A DNA stretch of 64,000 nucleotides from Psychrobacter sp. Pi2-52 (GTDB lineage: Bacteria; Pseudomonadota; Gammaproteobacteria; Pseudomonadales; Moraxellaceae). The position numbers and the translations under genes are program-made. Positions 47,414 to 56,665 of the stretch are shown in pieces. How positions within the stretch are numbered: position 1 is the first letter of the stretch; each line of letters begins with the position of its first letter. The stretch lies in the NCBI RefSeq assembly GCF_904846705.1, contig NZ_CAJHBS010000008.1, positions 47,174 to 111,173 on the forward strand, written 5' to 3'. The notes below the pieces were generated by a model. The model saw only the letters and a list, made by a program, of their open reading frames with translations. It had not been told where the DNA came from and ran no database searches.

Positions 47414-49777
47414 CTAGGCATTGGTATAGCGACTTGCTTCAGGCATCCAGCGATGAATCAATTGGCTGACATCTGCTTTTCGCGCAGGGTCTGCTATCAA
47501 ATGCTTCGCTAATCGCTGAGCAATGGCAAATAATTGCTCATCACGGATCAGATCGGCTAGATAGTAGCCAACGTTACCCGTTTGACGTTTGCCTAACAGC
47601 TCTCCTGGCCCACGTAGCTCTAAGTCTTTTTGAGCAATGACAAATCCATCGGTACTATCACGTAGGACATTTAGTCGCTCAGTACCTGTCTCCGATAGCG
47701 GCTTTTGATATAACAGTACACAGAAGCTTTTGGTCGAGCCACGTCCGACTCGCCCGCGCAGCTGATGCAATTGCGATAGCCCCAAACGCTCTGCATTTTC
47801 GATAACCATGAGCGACGCATTGGGTACATCGACGCCTACCTCGATGACAGTCGTCGCAATCAGCAAGTCCAAATTACCTGCTTTGAACTCCTGCATAATG
47901 GCTTGCTTATCGGCGGACTTCATCTTGCCATGTACCAGTCCAATACGAATATCTAGACGTTCATTTAAGTCCTCATAAGTAGCTTCGGCTGCCTGCGCAT
48001 CCAAGACGCTAGATGCCTCTACCAGTGAGCATACCCAATACGCTTGCCTGCCCGCTTCGCAATTAATCGCAATACGTTCTATGACTTCATCGCGTCGATT
48101 GCGATCGATGGTTACTGTCGTAATTGGGGTACGCCCCGGTGGCAACTCATCAATGATTGAGGTATCCATATCGCCATAGACACTCATTGCTAAGGTTCTT
48201 GGAATCGGTGTTGCAGTCATGATTAGCTGGTGCGGGGTGCTATTAGCGACGCCTTTATTGGTCAATGCCATGCGCTGCTCAACACCGAATCGATGCTGCT
48301 CATCAATGATAACCAAGCCTAATTTAGCGAACTGAACTTGCTCCTGAAACAGTGCATGAGTACCAACGACCACTTGCACGGTATTTTCTGCAACCGCTTC
48401 CAAAGCTTCACGGCGCTGTTTGACCGTTTGCTTACCGGCAAGCCAACCGACACCAATGCCCAATGGCTCAAACCATTGCTTAAAATTCAGTAGATGCTGC
48501 TCTGCCAAAATCTCAGTCGGTGCCATTACCGCGACCTGCCAGCCACTATCGAGCGCATAGCCTGCCGCCCCTGCTGCCACCAACGTCTTGCCAGCACCCA
48601 CATCTCCCTGTACCAGTCGTAGCATCGGAATTGAGGTCGCCATATCCGCAGTGATGTCTTTCATCACTCTTTTTTGCGCACCCGTTAAATCAAAAGGCAA
48701 TGCAGAAAACAGCTTATCAGCAAGAGGACTATTGGTAGTGCATTTGGGTGCTTTATGCTGATGTAGCTGTTGGCGACGATATAGCAAACTGAGTTGATGC
48801 GCAGTCAATTCTTCAATAATCAAGCGCTGGCAAGCAGCATGCGTACGAGCACTGAGTTGAGTGAATAGTTTGTATTGCTGAGACGCGTTGGTATAAGTAG
48901 GCGGCGTATGCAGCAGTACCAATGCTTCAAATATCGTTAAATTATAGACATTATGCTGAGCAATACTGGCAGCGACGTTATGTATATCATTATCTGCCTG
49001 ATAGGTAGAAGGATTAGGTTTGTATACGCTATTGCCAATCGCATTGCTAGTCACATTGTCAGGCACGCTGCGTGCTAACGTTGAGAAAATATCTTCGGTA
49101 TATTCGGCCTCTGATACTGTTGATTTAGATGGCTCAAAAGGCACTAATGGCAAATCGGATACAACTGCAAAATCTTCAGCCGTAAACAATGTCATAGGCA
49201 GACCTTGGCTCCGAACCGTTTGCAATGCCAGTTTAATTAAAGTGCGCAGTTTGTTTTGATGTAAACCTTTGACACTAGGATAAATAGGCTGCAATCCCAT
49301 ATCGGTCATGACTGTATTGTCAGTGATAACTTGATATTCAGGGTGATGTATCTGCTTACCGTAGCGGCTGACTTTGACTTCACCAAACAGCTGTAAACGT
49401 GTTCCCAAATTCATAGTCTGTACCAGACCACGATAGACCTTAAAAAACCGTAACGATATTGTACCCGTATCATCGTCCACCGTCACAGTCATCCCACTGC
49501 GCTTGGTATCGACATGGACGATATGACCAGTAATTAGCGCTGACTGTCCATGCTCTACATCTGAGATTGATACCAGTCGACTACGATCCTCATAATCACG
49601 AGGCAAATGTAATAGCAAATCGAATATCCGCTTGATATTCAATTGCGCCAACTGCTCTGCCACTTTTACCCCCACACCTGCTAGCGCAGACACTGGCATA
49701 TCTAGTGCTGACAGCGGCATGTCAGATCTAAAGTGATCTAATGAGTTGGCTGAGGCATGACTCTCCGATATTGGCAT
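47414..49777 (-). CDS. recG: ATP-dependent DNA helicase RecG
   Basis: 787-residue helicase that regresses stalled forks and branch-migrates Holliday junctions. The wedge/OB domain contains LPRDYEDRSRLVSISDVEHG and GLHQNKLRTLIKLAL. Helicase motifs are VQGDVGAGKTLVAAGAAGYA (Walker A), LVIIDEQHRFGVEQR (DEQH), MTATPIPRTLAMS, and QLRGRVGRGSTKSFC. An insert of about 60 residues after the wedge (Ser/Asn/Val-rich) makes it longer than E. coli RecG (693). ATG 49777 (AGGAT upstream) is preferred over ATG 49843. Confidence 0.96.
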   Translation of the reverse strand: MPISESHASANSLDHFRSDMPLSALDMPVSALAGVGVKVAEQLAQLNIKRIFDLLLHLPRDYEDRSRLVSISDVEHGQSALITGHIVHVDTKRSGMTVTVDDDTGTISLRFFKVYRGLVQTMNLGTRLQLFGEVKVSRYGKQIHHPEYQVITDNTVMTDMGLQPIYPSVKGLHQNKLRTLIKLALQTVRSQGLPMTLFTAEDFAVVSDLPLVPFEPSKSTVSEAEYTEDIFSTLARSVPDNVTSNAIGNSVYKPNPSTYQADNDIHNVAASIAQHNVYNLTIFEALVLLHTPPTYTNASQQYKLFTQLSARTHAACQRLIIEELTAHQLSLLYRRQQLHQHKAPKCTTNSPLADKLFSALPFDLTGAQKRVMKDITADMATSIPMLRLVQGDVGAGKTLVAAGAAGYALDSGWQVAVMAPTEILAEQHLLNFKQWFEPLGIGVGWLAGKQTVKQRREALEAVAENTVQVVVGTHALFQEQVQFAKLGLVIIDEQHRFGVEQRMALTNKGVANSTPHQLIMTATPIPRTLAMSVYGDMDTSIIDELPPGRTPITTVTIDRNRRDEVIERIAINCEAGRQAYWVCSLVEASSVLDAQAAEATYEDLNERLDIRIGLVHGKMKSADKQAIMQEFKAGNLDLLIATTVIEVGVDVPNASLMVIENAERLGLSQLHQLRGRVGRGSTKSFCVLLYQKPLSETGTERLNVLRDSTDGFVIAQKDLELRGPGELLGKRQTGNVGYYLADLIRDEQLFAIAQRLAKHLIADPARKADVSQLIHRWMPEASRYTNA

Positions 49778-50057
49778 TAAAGATCCTAACAATATTATTT
49801 TTAATTTTTGTATGCTAAATCGAGTATTTTTAATAGGTTGCACATGATGACTTGTACCACAGAATAGCCATAACGATAGTACGTATAAAAAATTCGACTT
49901 ATTTCATTATAGCTGACAATACAATTGCTTATGCTAGGCTATTTAGTAAAATAGCATCTATACAGCCCATCTACTATAGATAAACTGCTTCTCCTCATCA
50001 TACCAATAACTGATGGCTTATTTTTTGAGTTCTGGCAATTTCGTAAGGTGTTTTTCT

Positions 50058-51062
50058 ATGCTTATTTCTATTTTGCCTCGTCAGTTTCGTCACAACCTAA
50101 TTCGTCATAATCTAAAACTACTGAGGTTGAGCTTAATACCATTTCTCGGTTTTTATATTAGTGCGTGTAGCACATTGCCATCGACTATTCCTGCAACGCC
50201 AGAGCCTGTTATTAAGACTCCTACTGTCGCACTGGTATTGGGTGGTGGCGGTGCAAAAGGATTTGCCCATGTGGGCGTCATTAAGGCGCTAGAAGAAAAC
50301 GGTATCAAACCAACATTGGTAGTCGGGACGAGTGTGGGTAGCTTGATTGGTAGCTTATACGCCAGTGGTTATACGCCGGCACAGCTTGAGCAATTGGCAC
50401 TGACCACTACAGATAGCCAGCTCACAGACTTTACCTTGTCCAATCAAGGTTTTATCGAAGGTATCAAGTTAAAAAACTTTATCAATAGCAAAGTGAATGC
50501 GCGAGCCATAGAGGATTTCCCCATTGCTTTTGCGGCAATCGCAGCAGAAAAACACACTCTGAAGAAAGCGATCTTTACCACTGGCGATGCTGGGCTTGCC
50601 GTACAAGCGTCCTGTAGCGTGCCCAATATTTTTATTGCCCCGCGCATTCCTGAAAAGGTCGGTAAAAAATATGTCGATGGCGGTGTGGTCAGCTTAGTAC
50701 CCGTAGATAGCGCCTATGACTTGGGTGCGGATATTGTCATTGCTGTAGATGTAACGGGAGCTCAAGGCAGTGGTAGTACTAATAATCAAATACCGACTAT
50801 GAACTCATTGAGTGACTTTTGGGGATTTCTCGAAACCAATATTCTAGCTACCAAGCTGCCTGCTAAGCGCTCCGCATCAATTCAAAGTGAGCGGAATCGA
50901 GCGGATATTGTTATTACTCCTAATATCGGTCGTAACAGTTCAATAGATACTAGTCAGCGACGCAGTCTGATACAAGCAGGTGCTCAAGCTACAACGCCGC
51001 AAATCAATGTAATTAAACAACTTATCCAAGAGAAATCTAATAGCAAATATGCCACGCTGTAG
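50058..51062 (+). CDS. Patatin-like phospholipase, probable lipoprotein (RssA/YlbK-like)
   Basis: About 334 residues. The N-terminal hydrophobic stretch ends in a lipobox (GFYISAC, Cys37), so membrane anchoring is predicted. The patatin fold is shown by VALVLGGGGAKGFAHVGVIKAL (oxyanion loop), GTSVGSLIG (nucleophile Ser of GxSxG) and KYVDGGVVSLVP (catalytic Asp of DGG). Substrate unknown. ATG 50058 has AAGGTG at good spacing; a start 15 codons upstream is possible. Divergent from recG. Confidence 0.88.
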   Translation: MLISILPRQFRHNLIRHNLKLLRLSLIPFLGFYISACSTLPSTIPATPEPVIKTPTVALVLGGGGAKGFAHVGVIKALEENGIKPTLVVGTSVGSLIGSLYASGYTPAQLEQLALTTTDSQLTDFTLSNQGFIEGIKLKNFINSKVNARAIEDFPIAFAAIAAEKHTLKKAIFTTGDAGLAVQASCSVPNIFIAPRIPEKVGKKYVDGGVVSLVPVDSAYDLGADIVIAVDVTGAQGSGSTNNQIPTMNSLSDFWGFLETNILATKLPAKRSASIQSERNRADIVITPNIGRNSSIDTSQRRSLIQAGAQATTPQINVIKQLIQEKSNSKYATL

Positions 51063-51116
51063 CTCAGTATTTTTACTTACTTATCAGCAAAATTATCAAA
51101 CGTCCTGACATACAGT

Positions 51117-51152
51117 AAAAAAGCACCGCAGCTATAAACTGTGGTGCTTTTT
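51117..51152. terminator. Bidirectional terminator
   Basis: AAAAAAGCACCGCAG pairs with CTGTGGTGCTTTTTT around a 7-nt loop, between convergent genes. Confidence 0.88.
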
Positions 51153-51236
51153 TATTGATAGCTTTCAATACTAAATGGATAGTTTTTAGTGCTAACTACA
51201 TCAATACTAGCTAAATTCTAATCCAAAAATTCAGAA

Positions 51237-51833
51237 CTATTTAACGCGCGCACGATATTTTACAGCGACAGTATCATTTAGACCTACGCCTTCTAGGTCC
51301 CAACGTACCGCTTTATAGTATTTAAGCGCGACATCTTGTAGCTGATTATCTACTTTGGTACGTAGTGGCATACGAGCAAAGTTATTGCCATCTACACTGC
51401 CGTACGGAAATTCAGGAGCAACTGTCTTCAGCAGCTCTACCTGCTCTGGGATGCTCATCGTAACGGTCATTTTACGGACGCGATCTGCATTAGTATTGGT
51501 AAAGTATCCTTGATATTCCAATACATTGCCTGACTGCAAACGAGTATTGGTATCTACAGGGACGAGTACTTCTTGACCATTGGCATCAACGCTGACCAAC
51601 GACGCTGTAATTCTGCTGTTAACGGCTTGAGCACTTGAGTTGTTGCTCTTGTTAGCATTTGTCTGAATAGCCATTGAGCTATCAACCGCTTGCTCTGGTG
51701 TTGGCAGCATCGCTGAGGCTTGTGTGACTACCATTGCACCGATGAGCGTACCGGCAACAACGTGAAATAAGCGGTGGCCGCTCCAAGCACTGAACGGGCT
51801 AGCAAACTGGTTACTTTTTTTCATGATTTTCAT
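51237..51833 (-). CDS. Exported hypothetical protein
   Basis: About 195-198 residues. A long signal peptide ends at TQASA-ML, after the hydrophobic VVAGTLIGAMVVTQASA. The mature part has an Asn/Ser/Gln-rich linker and a C-terminal beta-rich domain (LQSGNVLEYQGYFTNTNADR, VTMSIPEQVELLKTVAPEFP, VALKYYKAVRWDLEGV) reminiscent of DUF11-type Ig-like repeat domains. ATG 51833 or 51824 are both plausible, with AGGGA upstream. Function not recognised. Confidence 0.7.
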   Translation of the reverse strand: MKIMKKSNQFASPFSAWSGHRLFHVVAGTLIGAMVVTQASAMLPTPEQAVDSSMAIQTNANKSNNSSAQAVNSRITASLVSVDANGQEVLVPVDTNTRLQSGNVLEYQGYFTNTNADRVRKMTVTMSIPEQVELLKTVAPEFPYGSVDGNNFARMPLRTKVDNQLQDVALKYYKAVRWDLEGVGLNDTVAVKYRARVK

Positions 51834-52222
51834 TATCCCTGGTTGATATATCGGTAAAACACAGATGGTGCAACTTAAGTTATTTTTATAATTTGTTCAA
51901 CAGATAAAAAGCATTACGATGTACATAAGATATCGCTGTGAAATAGTTCATGCAATCTATGAAACACACGAACTTACTTATCTAACCTGATTATCTTCGC
52001 TCAGCATCTGTAAAGCAATAGCGCTTAGCATAACAAAAAGCATTTGTGCGTACATTAACCCAGTGTTGAGGTTGTGTATATCAGCGATTGGCAATCAGAA
52101 TGCTTGAATACAGCTGAAATAAAAGATAGCTCATAACCGCGTTTTTTGCTATGGTAAATCTTTAGCGTTAGGCATTTTTTTGCTGCGCCCCTTTTCTTAT
52201 TCTAACGACTACTGCTCCCATT
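51834..52222. other. Divergent intergenic region upstream of argA
   Basis: 389 bp between divergent genes, expected to hold both promoters. No gene, tRNA or clear operator (such as an ARG box) was recognised. Confidence 0.5.
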
Positions 52223-53545
52223 ATGACTACTAGCTCCATGCCCCAGATCAACCCTGAATACGTCCATTGGTTCCGTAACTCTGCACCCTACATTAATACC
52301 CATCGCGGCAAAACTTTCGTGATCATGTTTGGTGGTGAAGCGGTCAATCATGCGAACTTCAGCACACTTATTCATGATTTTGCCTTGTTGCATAGCTTGG
52401 GTATCAAGCTAGTACTGGTACACGGGGCACGACCGCAAATCGAGAAGAACTTAAAAGACGCTAATATCGAATCTCCGCTACATCAAGACATCCGTATTAC
52501 GCCACGTGCAGCGATGCCATCTATCTTACAAGCCGTTGGTGCTATTCGTTTACAGATTGAAGCTCAGCTATCCATGGGGCTGGCCAATTCTCCGATGTAT
52601 GGTTCGCGTATCGATGCGATTTCAGGTAATTTCGTGACAGCGCGCCCATACGGTATCCGTGAAGGTATTGATTACCAAATGACGGGTGAAGTGCGTTCTA
52701 TCGATGTAGAAGCCATCAAAAATAATCTACTTCATGACCATATCGTTGTATTAGGCTCGATGGGCTACTCTGCGACTGGCGAAGTATTTAACTTATTGGC
52801 GGAAGATGTGGCCCTAAGCGCTGCTGTAGCACTGGGTGCTGACAAGCTTATATTCTTAGGCGAAGAAGCGGGTATCAACGACGACGATCGTTTATTACGT
52901 GAAATGATTCCTAATGAAGTTGATCGTTTCTTACGTGATCGTGATCTAAATTGCGAAATCAATTATTTCTTGAACTGTGCAAGCTTGGCCTGTCGTCAAG
53001 GTGTGCATCGCACGCATATTATCTCGTATGCCAAAAACGGCGCATTACTAGAAGAGCTATTCACACGTGATGGTTCTGGCACGCTGATTAGCCACGACCC
53101 TTATGAAGAAATTCGCCGTGCCAATATCGATGACGTAGTCGGACTTATTGAGCTACTGTCACCTCTAGAAGAGCAAGGCATCTTGGTCAGTCGTTCACGC
53201 GAGCGCTTAGAGCAAGAGATTGATAACTATAGTGTGATTGAGCGCGATGGTATGATTTTGGGCTGTGCAGCATTGCATACGCTAGATTCAGAGTCAGCGG
53301 AAGTTGCCTGTGTTGCCGTACGTCCTGAGTATCGTAGTGGTAGCCGCGGCGCAGATTTGTTAGCGTTTCTAGAACAGCAAGCGCGTAGCCATGGCTTGTA
53401 CAAGTTATTTGTTTTGACCACTCGTACTGCCCATTGGTTCGTCGAGCAAGGCTTTGCTGAGGTTGAAGCCAGCGCTTTACCTGAAGCACGTTTAGAGAAA
53501 TACCATAATGGCCGTAACTCTAAAGTCTTTCAAAAAAATCTATGA
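52223..53545 (+). CDS. argA: N-acetylglutamate synthase ArgA
   Basis: 440-residue enzyme that acetylates glutamate in the first step of arginine synthesis. The N-terminal amino-acid-kinase-like domain (about 1-290; GKTFVIMFGGEAVN, LGIKLVLVHGARPQIEKNL, LGSMGYSATGEVFNL) binds the arginine effector. The C-terminal GNAT domain has CVAVRPEYRSGSRGADLLAF and FVLTTRTAHWFVEQGF. Length equals E. coli ArgA (443). Monocistronic, closed by a clear terminator. Confidence 0.95.
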   Translation: MTTSSMPQINPEYVHWFRNSAPYINTHRGKTFVIMFGGEAVNHANFSTLIHDFALLHSLGIKLVLVHGARPQIEKNLKDANIESPLHQDIRITPRAAMPSILQAVGAIRLQIEAQLSMGLANSPMYGSRIDAISGNFVTARPYGIREGIDYQMTGEVRSIDVEAIKNNLLHDHIVVLGSMGYSATGEVFNLLAEDVALSAAVALGADKLIFLGEEAGINDDDRLLREMIPNEVDRFLRDRDLNCEINYFLNCASLACRQGVHRTHIISYAKNGALLEELFTRDGSGTLISHDPYEEIRRANIDDVVGLIELLSPLEEQGILVSRSRERLEQEIDNYSVIERDGMILGCAALHTLDSESAEVACVAVRPEYRSGSRGADLLAFLEQQARSHGLYKLFVLTTRTAHWFVEQGFAEVEASALPEARLEKYHNGRNSKVFQKNL

Positions 53546-53609
53546 TTTATCACCAACTTGATATCGGCTTTGTAAGCTCGATATCAATCTGAGGTAAAAT
53601 ATTAGTCGT

Positions 53610-53643
53610 AAAAAAGCCTTCATAATTATATGAAGGCTTTTTT
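53610..53643. terminator. Bidirectional terminator between argA and FKBP gene
   Basis: AAAAAAGCCTTCATA pairs with TATGAAGGCTTTTTT around ATTA; perfect stem. Confidence 0.92.
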
Positions 53644-53683
53644 GTAGGCTAAGTACCTAAACTAATAATTTTGCTTTAGATAC

Positions 53684-54415
53684 TTATTTTACTTTTAATA
53701 GCTCAACAGTAAAGATAAGCGTGCTGTTAGGCTCAATACCAGCGTTACCCGCTTCACCATACGCGATGTCTGATGGGATATAGAACTCGTATTTTCCGCC
53801 TTCTTTCATCAACTGTAGACCTTCAGTCCAGCCAGCGATTACTTGGTTTAGTGGGAATTCGATTGGCTCACCGCGCTCATAAGAGCTGTCAAATACCGTA
53901 CCATCAAGCAATTTACCTTCGTAGTTTACTTCAACCACGTCAGTTGCTTTTGGCGATTTACCAGTACCTGCTTTGATAACTTTATACTGTAAACCAGACT
54001 CTGTCTGCTTCACGCCTTCTTTTTTAGCGTTTTCTGCTAAGAACGCAGTACCAGCGGCTTTATTTTCTGTCGCTTTGGTTTCCATGTCTTTAACAAACTG
54101 CTCTTCTTGCTCTTTTTGATAGTCCATCAATACTTGTTGCATTTGCTCTTGGGTCAATGCTGATTCATTGCCTTCGTAGCCATCACGGAAGCCTTTTTCA
54201 AAAGTATTTAGGTCTAGATCTTTGACAGCGTCTTTATTGCCTTCTGCCATCATGAAACCTAAGCTATAACCTACTTTTTCACTAGCTGAGCTTTGTTCAG
54301 TAATGGAAACGCTTTGAGCGGCTGTTTCTTGATTGCCATTGTTGGTGCTACAGCCTGTTACTAACAACATAGCGCTAGCAAGTGCACTAACGCCTAAAGT
54401 AGTGATTTTTTTCAT
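53684..54415 (-). CDS. FKBP-type peptidyl-prolyl isomerase, lipoprotein
   Basis: 243-residue protein-folding isomerase. A lipoprotein signal is visible (MLLVTGCSTN, Cys22). An N-terminal helical dimerisation domain (SEKVGYSLGFMMAEGNKDAV, FEKGFRDGYEG) precedes the FKBP domain (QYKVIKAGTGKSPKATDVVE, VNYEGKLLDGTVFDSSY, IAGWTEGLQLMKEGGKYEFY, IEPNSTLIFTVELL). It resembles FkpA/FklB/Mip, with the lipobox pointing to a periplasm-facing membrane location. Ribosome site AGAGAG precedes ATG 54415. Confidence 0.92.
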   Translation of the reverse strand: MKKITTLGVSALASAMLLVTGCSTNNGNQETAAQSVSITEQSSASEKVGYSLGFMMAEGNKDAVKDLDLNTFEKGFRDGYEGNESALTQEQMQQVLMDYQKEQEEQFVKDMETKATENKAAGTAFLAENAKKEGVKQTESGLQYKVIKAGTGKSPKATDVVEVNYEGKLLDGTVFDSSYERGEPIEFPLNQVIAGWTEGLQLMKEGGKYEFYIPSDIAYGEAGNAGIEPNSTLIFTVELLKVK

Positions 54416-54871
54416 AAAGTACTCTCTAATTGTAAGAATAGTGGCGAGATGTCACATTCCTCTATAATAACAAATCTTAGTTTTGGGAACTACGCTTTGC
54501 ACGAAATTATCGGGCCAATGTATAGTCTATGTTAATATCTTCTATCATAATAACAAGTTATCACACAAATATAGTAACAGGTAAAGCTTTCTGTCTTTAA
54601 ATCCATCAATACATCAGCTAAGCTGATTTAGTTAAGGAGATAAGTAACCGAGCGTTAGTTTTTATCAAAAATAAGCAGATAACGATAGCGAAGTCACTGT
54701 AATATAAATAAGAGATACTGCTGATAATAATTTATGCTCAAAAACGATAATATCTCTATATAACTGATTCTAAAAACACTATTTATGACAACCATCTGTA
54801 TGTCTTGCTCACTAATCGCTGTATGAACATTGTTTTTGGCGAGTTATATAAGATGCTTCAAGGAGGATAAG
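54416..54871. other. Intergenic region upstream of the mechanosensitive channel gene
   Basis: 456 bp between divergent genes. No gene is supported. A palindrome ATCAGCTAAGCTGAT (54613-54627, 7-bp arms around A) could be an operator; no promoter was fixed. Confidence 0.5.
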
Positions 54872-56536
54872 ATGAACCCAATGTACACATCTTTTAACGG
54901 CTATCTTGGTGGACCTATCGGCTCCATCATTGGTGCTATTTTGATATTCGTTATTGGTTGGCTAGTAGCCCTTGGTATCGCAGCACTGGTACGCGGCGTA
55001 CTCTCTAAAGTTAATCTCAATCAGCGTATGAACTCTTCAACTGGTAAGACCTACGACCTTGAAGGTATCATCTCCAAAATTGTTTTCTGGTTTATTTTCA
55101 TCATTGCTATCTCAGGCGCACTTAGCCAATTAAACTTAAACTCTATCTCAGCACCATTCGCAAATATGGTTAATCAAGTATTGGCATTTATCCCTAATCT
55201 TATCGGCGCTATCGCACTTGGTGTGATCGGTTGGGTCGTGGCTACTGTCGCACGCACAGCGATCAACGCTGCACTCGCGAAAACCTCTATGGATGAGCGT
55301 TTAAGTGCACAAGCTGGTGTAAAACCAATGAGCAGTACGATTGCTGATATGGTTTACTGGTTCATCTTATTGGTTGTGTTGACCATGGTACTTGGTCAAT
55401 TAGAGCTTGATGGTTTGTTCGCCCCACTGACTAATATGGTCGACAAAATCTTTAGCTTTATCCCTAACATCTTGATTGCTGGTGTAGTCTTCGTTGTTGG
55501 TTATATTATTGCCAAAGTCGTACGCGGCATCGTCACCAATCTTGTTTCTACTTTTAATGTACAAGAATTGGCGTCAAAAGCAGGTTTAAGTGAGCAAAAC
55601 AGCTTACCTAATATTGCAGGTTCATTAGCATTTCTTGTGGTTATTATTCCAACCATTATTGCTGCTCTAAATGCACTAAAAATCGAAGTAATTGCTCGCC
55701 CTGCGACCAATATGCTTAACAAAATCATGGAAGCCTTGCCAAATATCTTTATGGCAGTCGCTATCCTAGTAGTAACTTTCTATGTTGTACGTATGGTTGC
55801 CAACATCATCAAAGGTTTGATTGAAAACACTCAAATCAATCAATTACCTGCGAAAGTTGGTCTACAAGAAACCATGGGTGATAAGAAAATCTCTGACCTA
55901 GTTGGTTATGCGATTATCTTCTTCGCTATGCTATTTGCCGCTATTGCAGCTGCTGACTTGTTAGGTTTCGAGCCTATCTCAGCTATTATTACGATGTTTA
56001 TCGCATTCGGTGCAAACATCATCCTAGGCGCAATTATCCTGTTTATCGGATTCTGGCTTGCCAATATCATTGCAGGTGTGGTTGAACGTTCTGAGCAAGG
56101 TTCACAATTCCTAGCAAACATCGTACGTGTATTAATCATGGGCCTAGTATTAGCAATGGGTCTAAAAGCGATGGGTATTGCCGATTCAATCGTTAACCTA
56201 GCATTTGGTCTGACACTAGGCGCGGTAGCCGTTGCCTTTGCCCTATCATTTGGTCTTGGTGGTCAAGAAGCTGCAGCTCGCTTCCTGCGTAAAATGCAGG
56301 ACAAGATGGACCATGAACGCACTGAAGCGAAAGCAAAATCTGCGCTACAGCCAAGTTCATCAACTCAAGAAAAGGTTGCTGATTCAGTTCGTGAAAACAC
56401 GCCATCTGCTGCTAGCACACCTACCACTGATTTACGTACAGACGTAGTTGATACACCACGTGTTGATACTAATGACATCTACAACAGTGATGACGTACTT
56501 CCTGGTAGCGGTCTTAATGACGATATCAATAAGTAA
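54872..56536 (+). CDS. Mechanosensitive ion channel-like membrane protein (TM-helix repeats)
   Basis: About 554 residues with many hydrophobic segments arranged as repeats, each ending in a motif such as NMVNQVLAFIPNLIGAIALGVIGWVVA, seen again as NMVDKIFSFIPNILIAGV and NMLNKIMEALPNIFMA. This is the conserved TM-helix (CmpX/YkjA-like) repeat family. A C-terminal glycine-rich segment (LAFGLTLGAVAVAFALSFGLGGQEAAARFL) resembles the MscS pore helix and is followed by a ~80-residue polar cytoplasmic tail. An ideal AAGGAGG precedes ATG 54872; the frame opens 14 codons earlier. It is expected to act in osmotic or membrane-stress adaptation. Confidence 0.88.
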   Translation: MNPMYTSFNGYLGGPIGSIIGAILIFVIGWLVALGIAALVRGVLSKVNLNQRMNSSTGKTYDLEGIISKIVFWFIFIIAISGALSQLNLNSISAPFANMVNQVLAFIPNLIGAIALGVIGWVVATVARTAINAALAKTSMDERLSAQAGVKPMSSTIADMVYWFILLVVLTMVLGQLELDGLFAPLTNMVDKIFSFIPNILIAGVVFVVGYIIAKVVRGIVTNLVSTFNVQELASKAGLSEQNSLPNIAGSLAFLVVIIPTIIAALNALKIEVIARPATNMLNKIMEALPNIFMAVAILVVTFYVVRMVANIIKGLIENTQINQLPAKVGLQETMGDKKISDLVGYAIIFFAMLFAAIAAADLLGFEPISAIITMFIAFGANIILGAIILFIGFWLANIIAGVVERSEQGSQFLANIVRVLIMGLVLAMGLKAMGIADSIVNLAFGLTLGAVAVAFALSFGLGGQEAAARFLRKMQDKMDHERTEAKAKSALQPSSSTQEKVADSVRENTPSAASTPTTDLRTDVVDTPRVDTNDIYNSDDVLPGSGLNDDINK

Positions 56537-56564
56537 GTACTTTTGATTGTTTAGTTTAGATACG

Positions 56565-56591
56565 AAAAAGACAGCCGAGGCTGTCTTTTTT
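56565..56591. terminator. Bidirectional terminator
   Basis: AAAAAGACAGCC pairs with GGCTGTCTTTTT with a very short loop (GA plus flanking bases), between convergent genes. Confidence 0.85.
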
Positions 56592-56665
56592 ATGTCAGTA
56601 AGTAATTAATAAATCTGTGGTTCTTCTTATTAATAAACGGGTAGAAAGCTAACTACGTCTATCTA

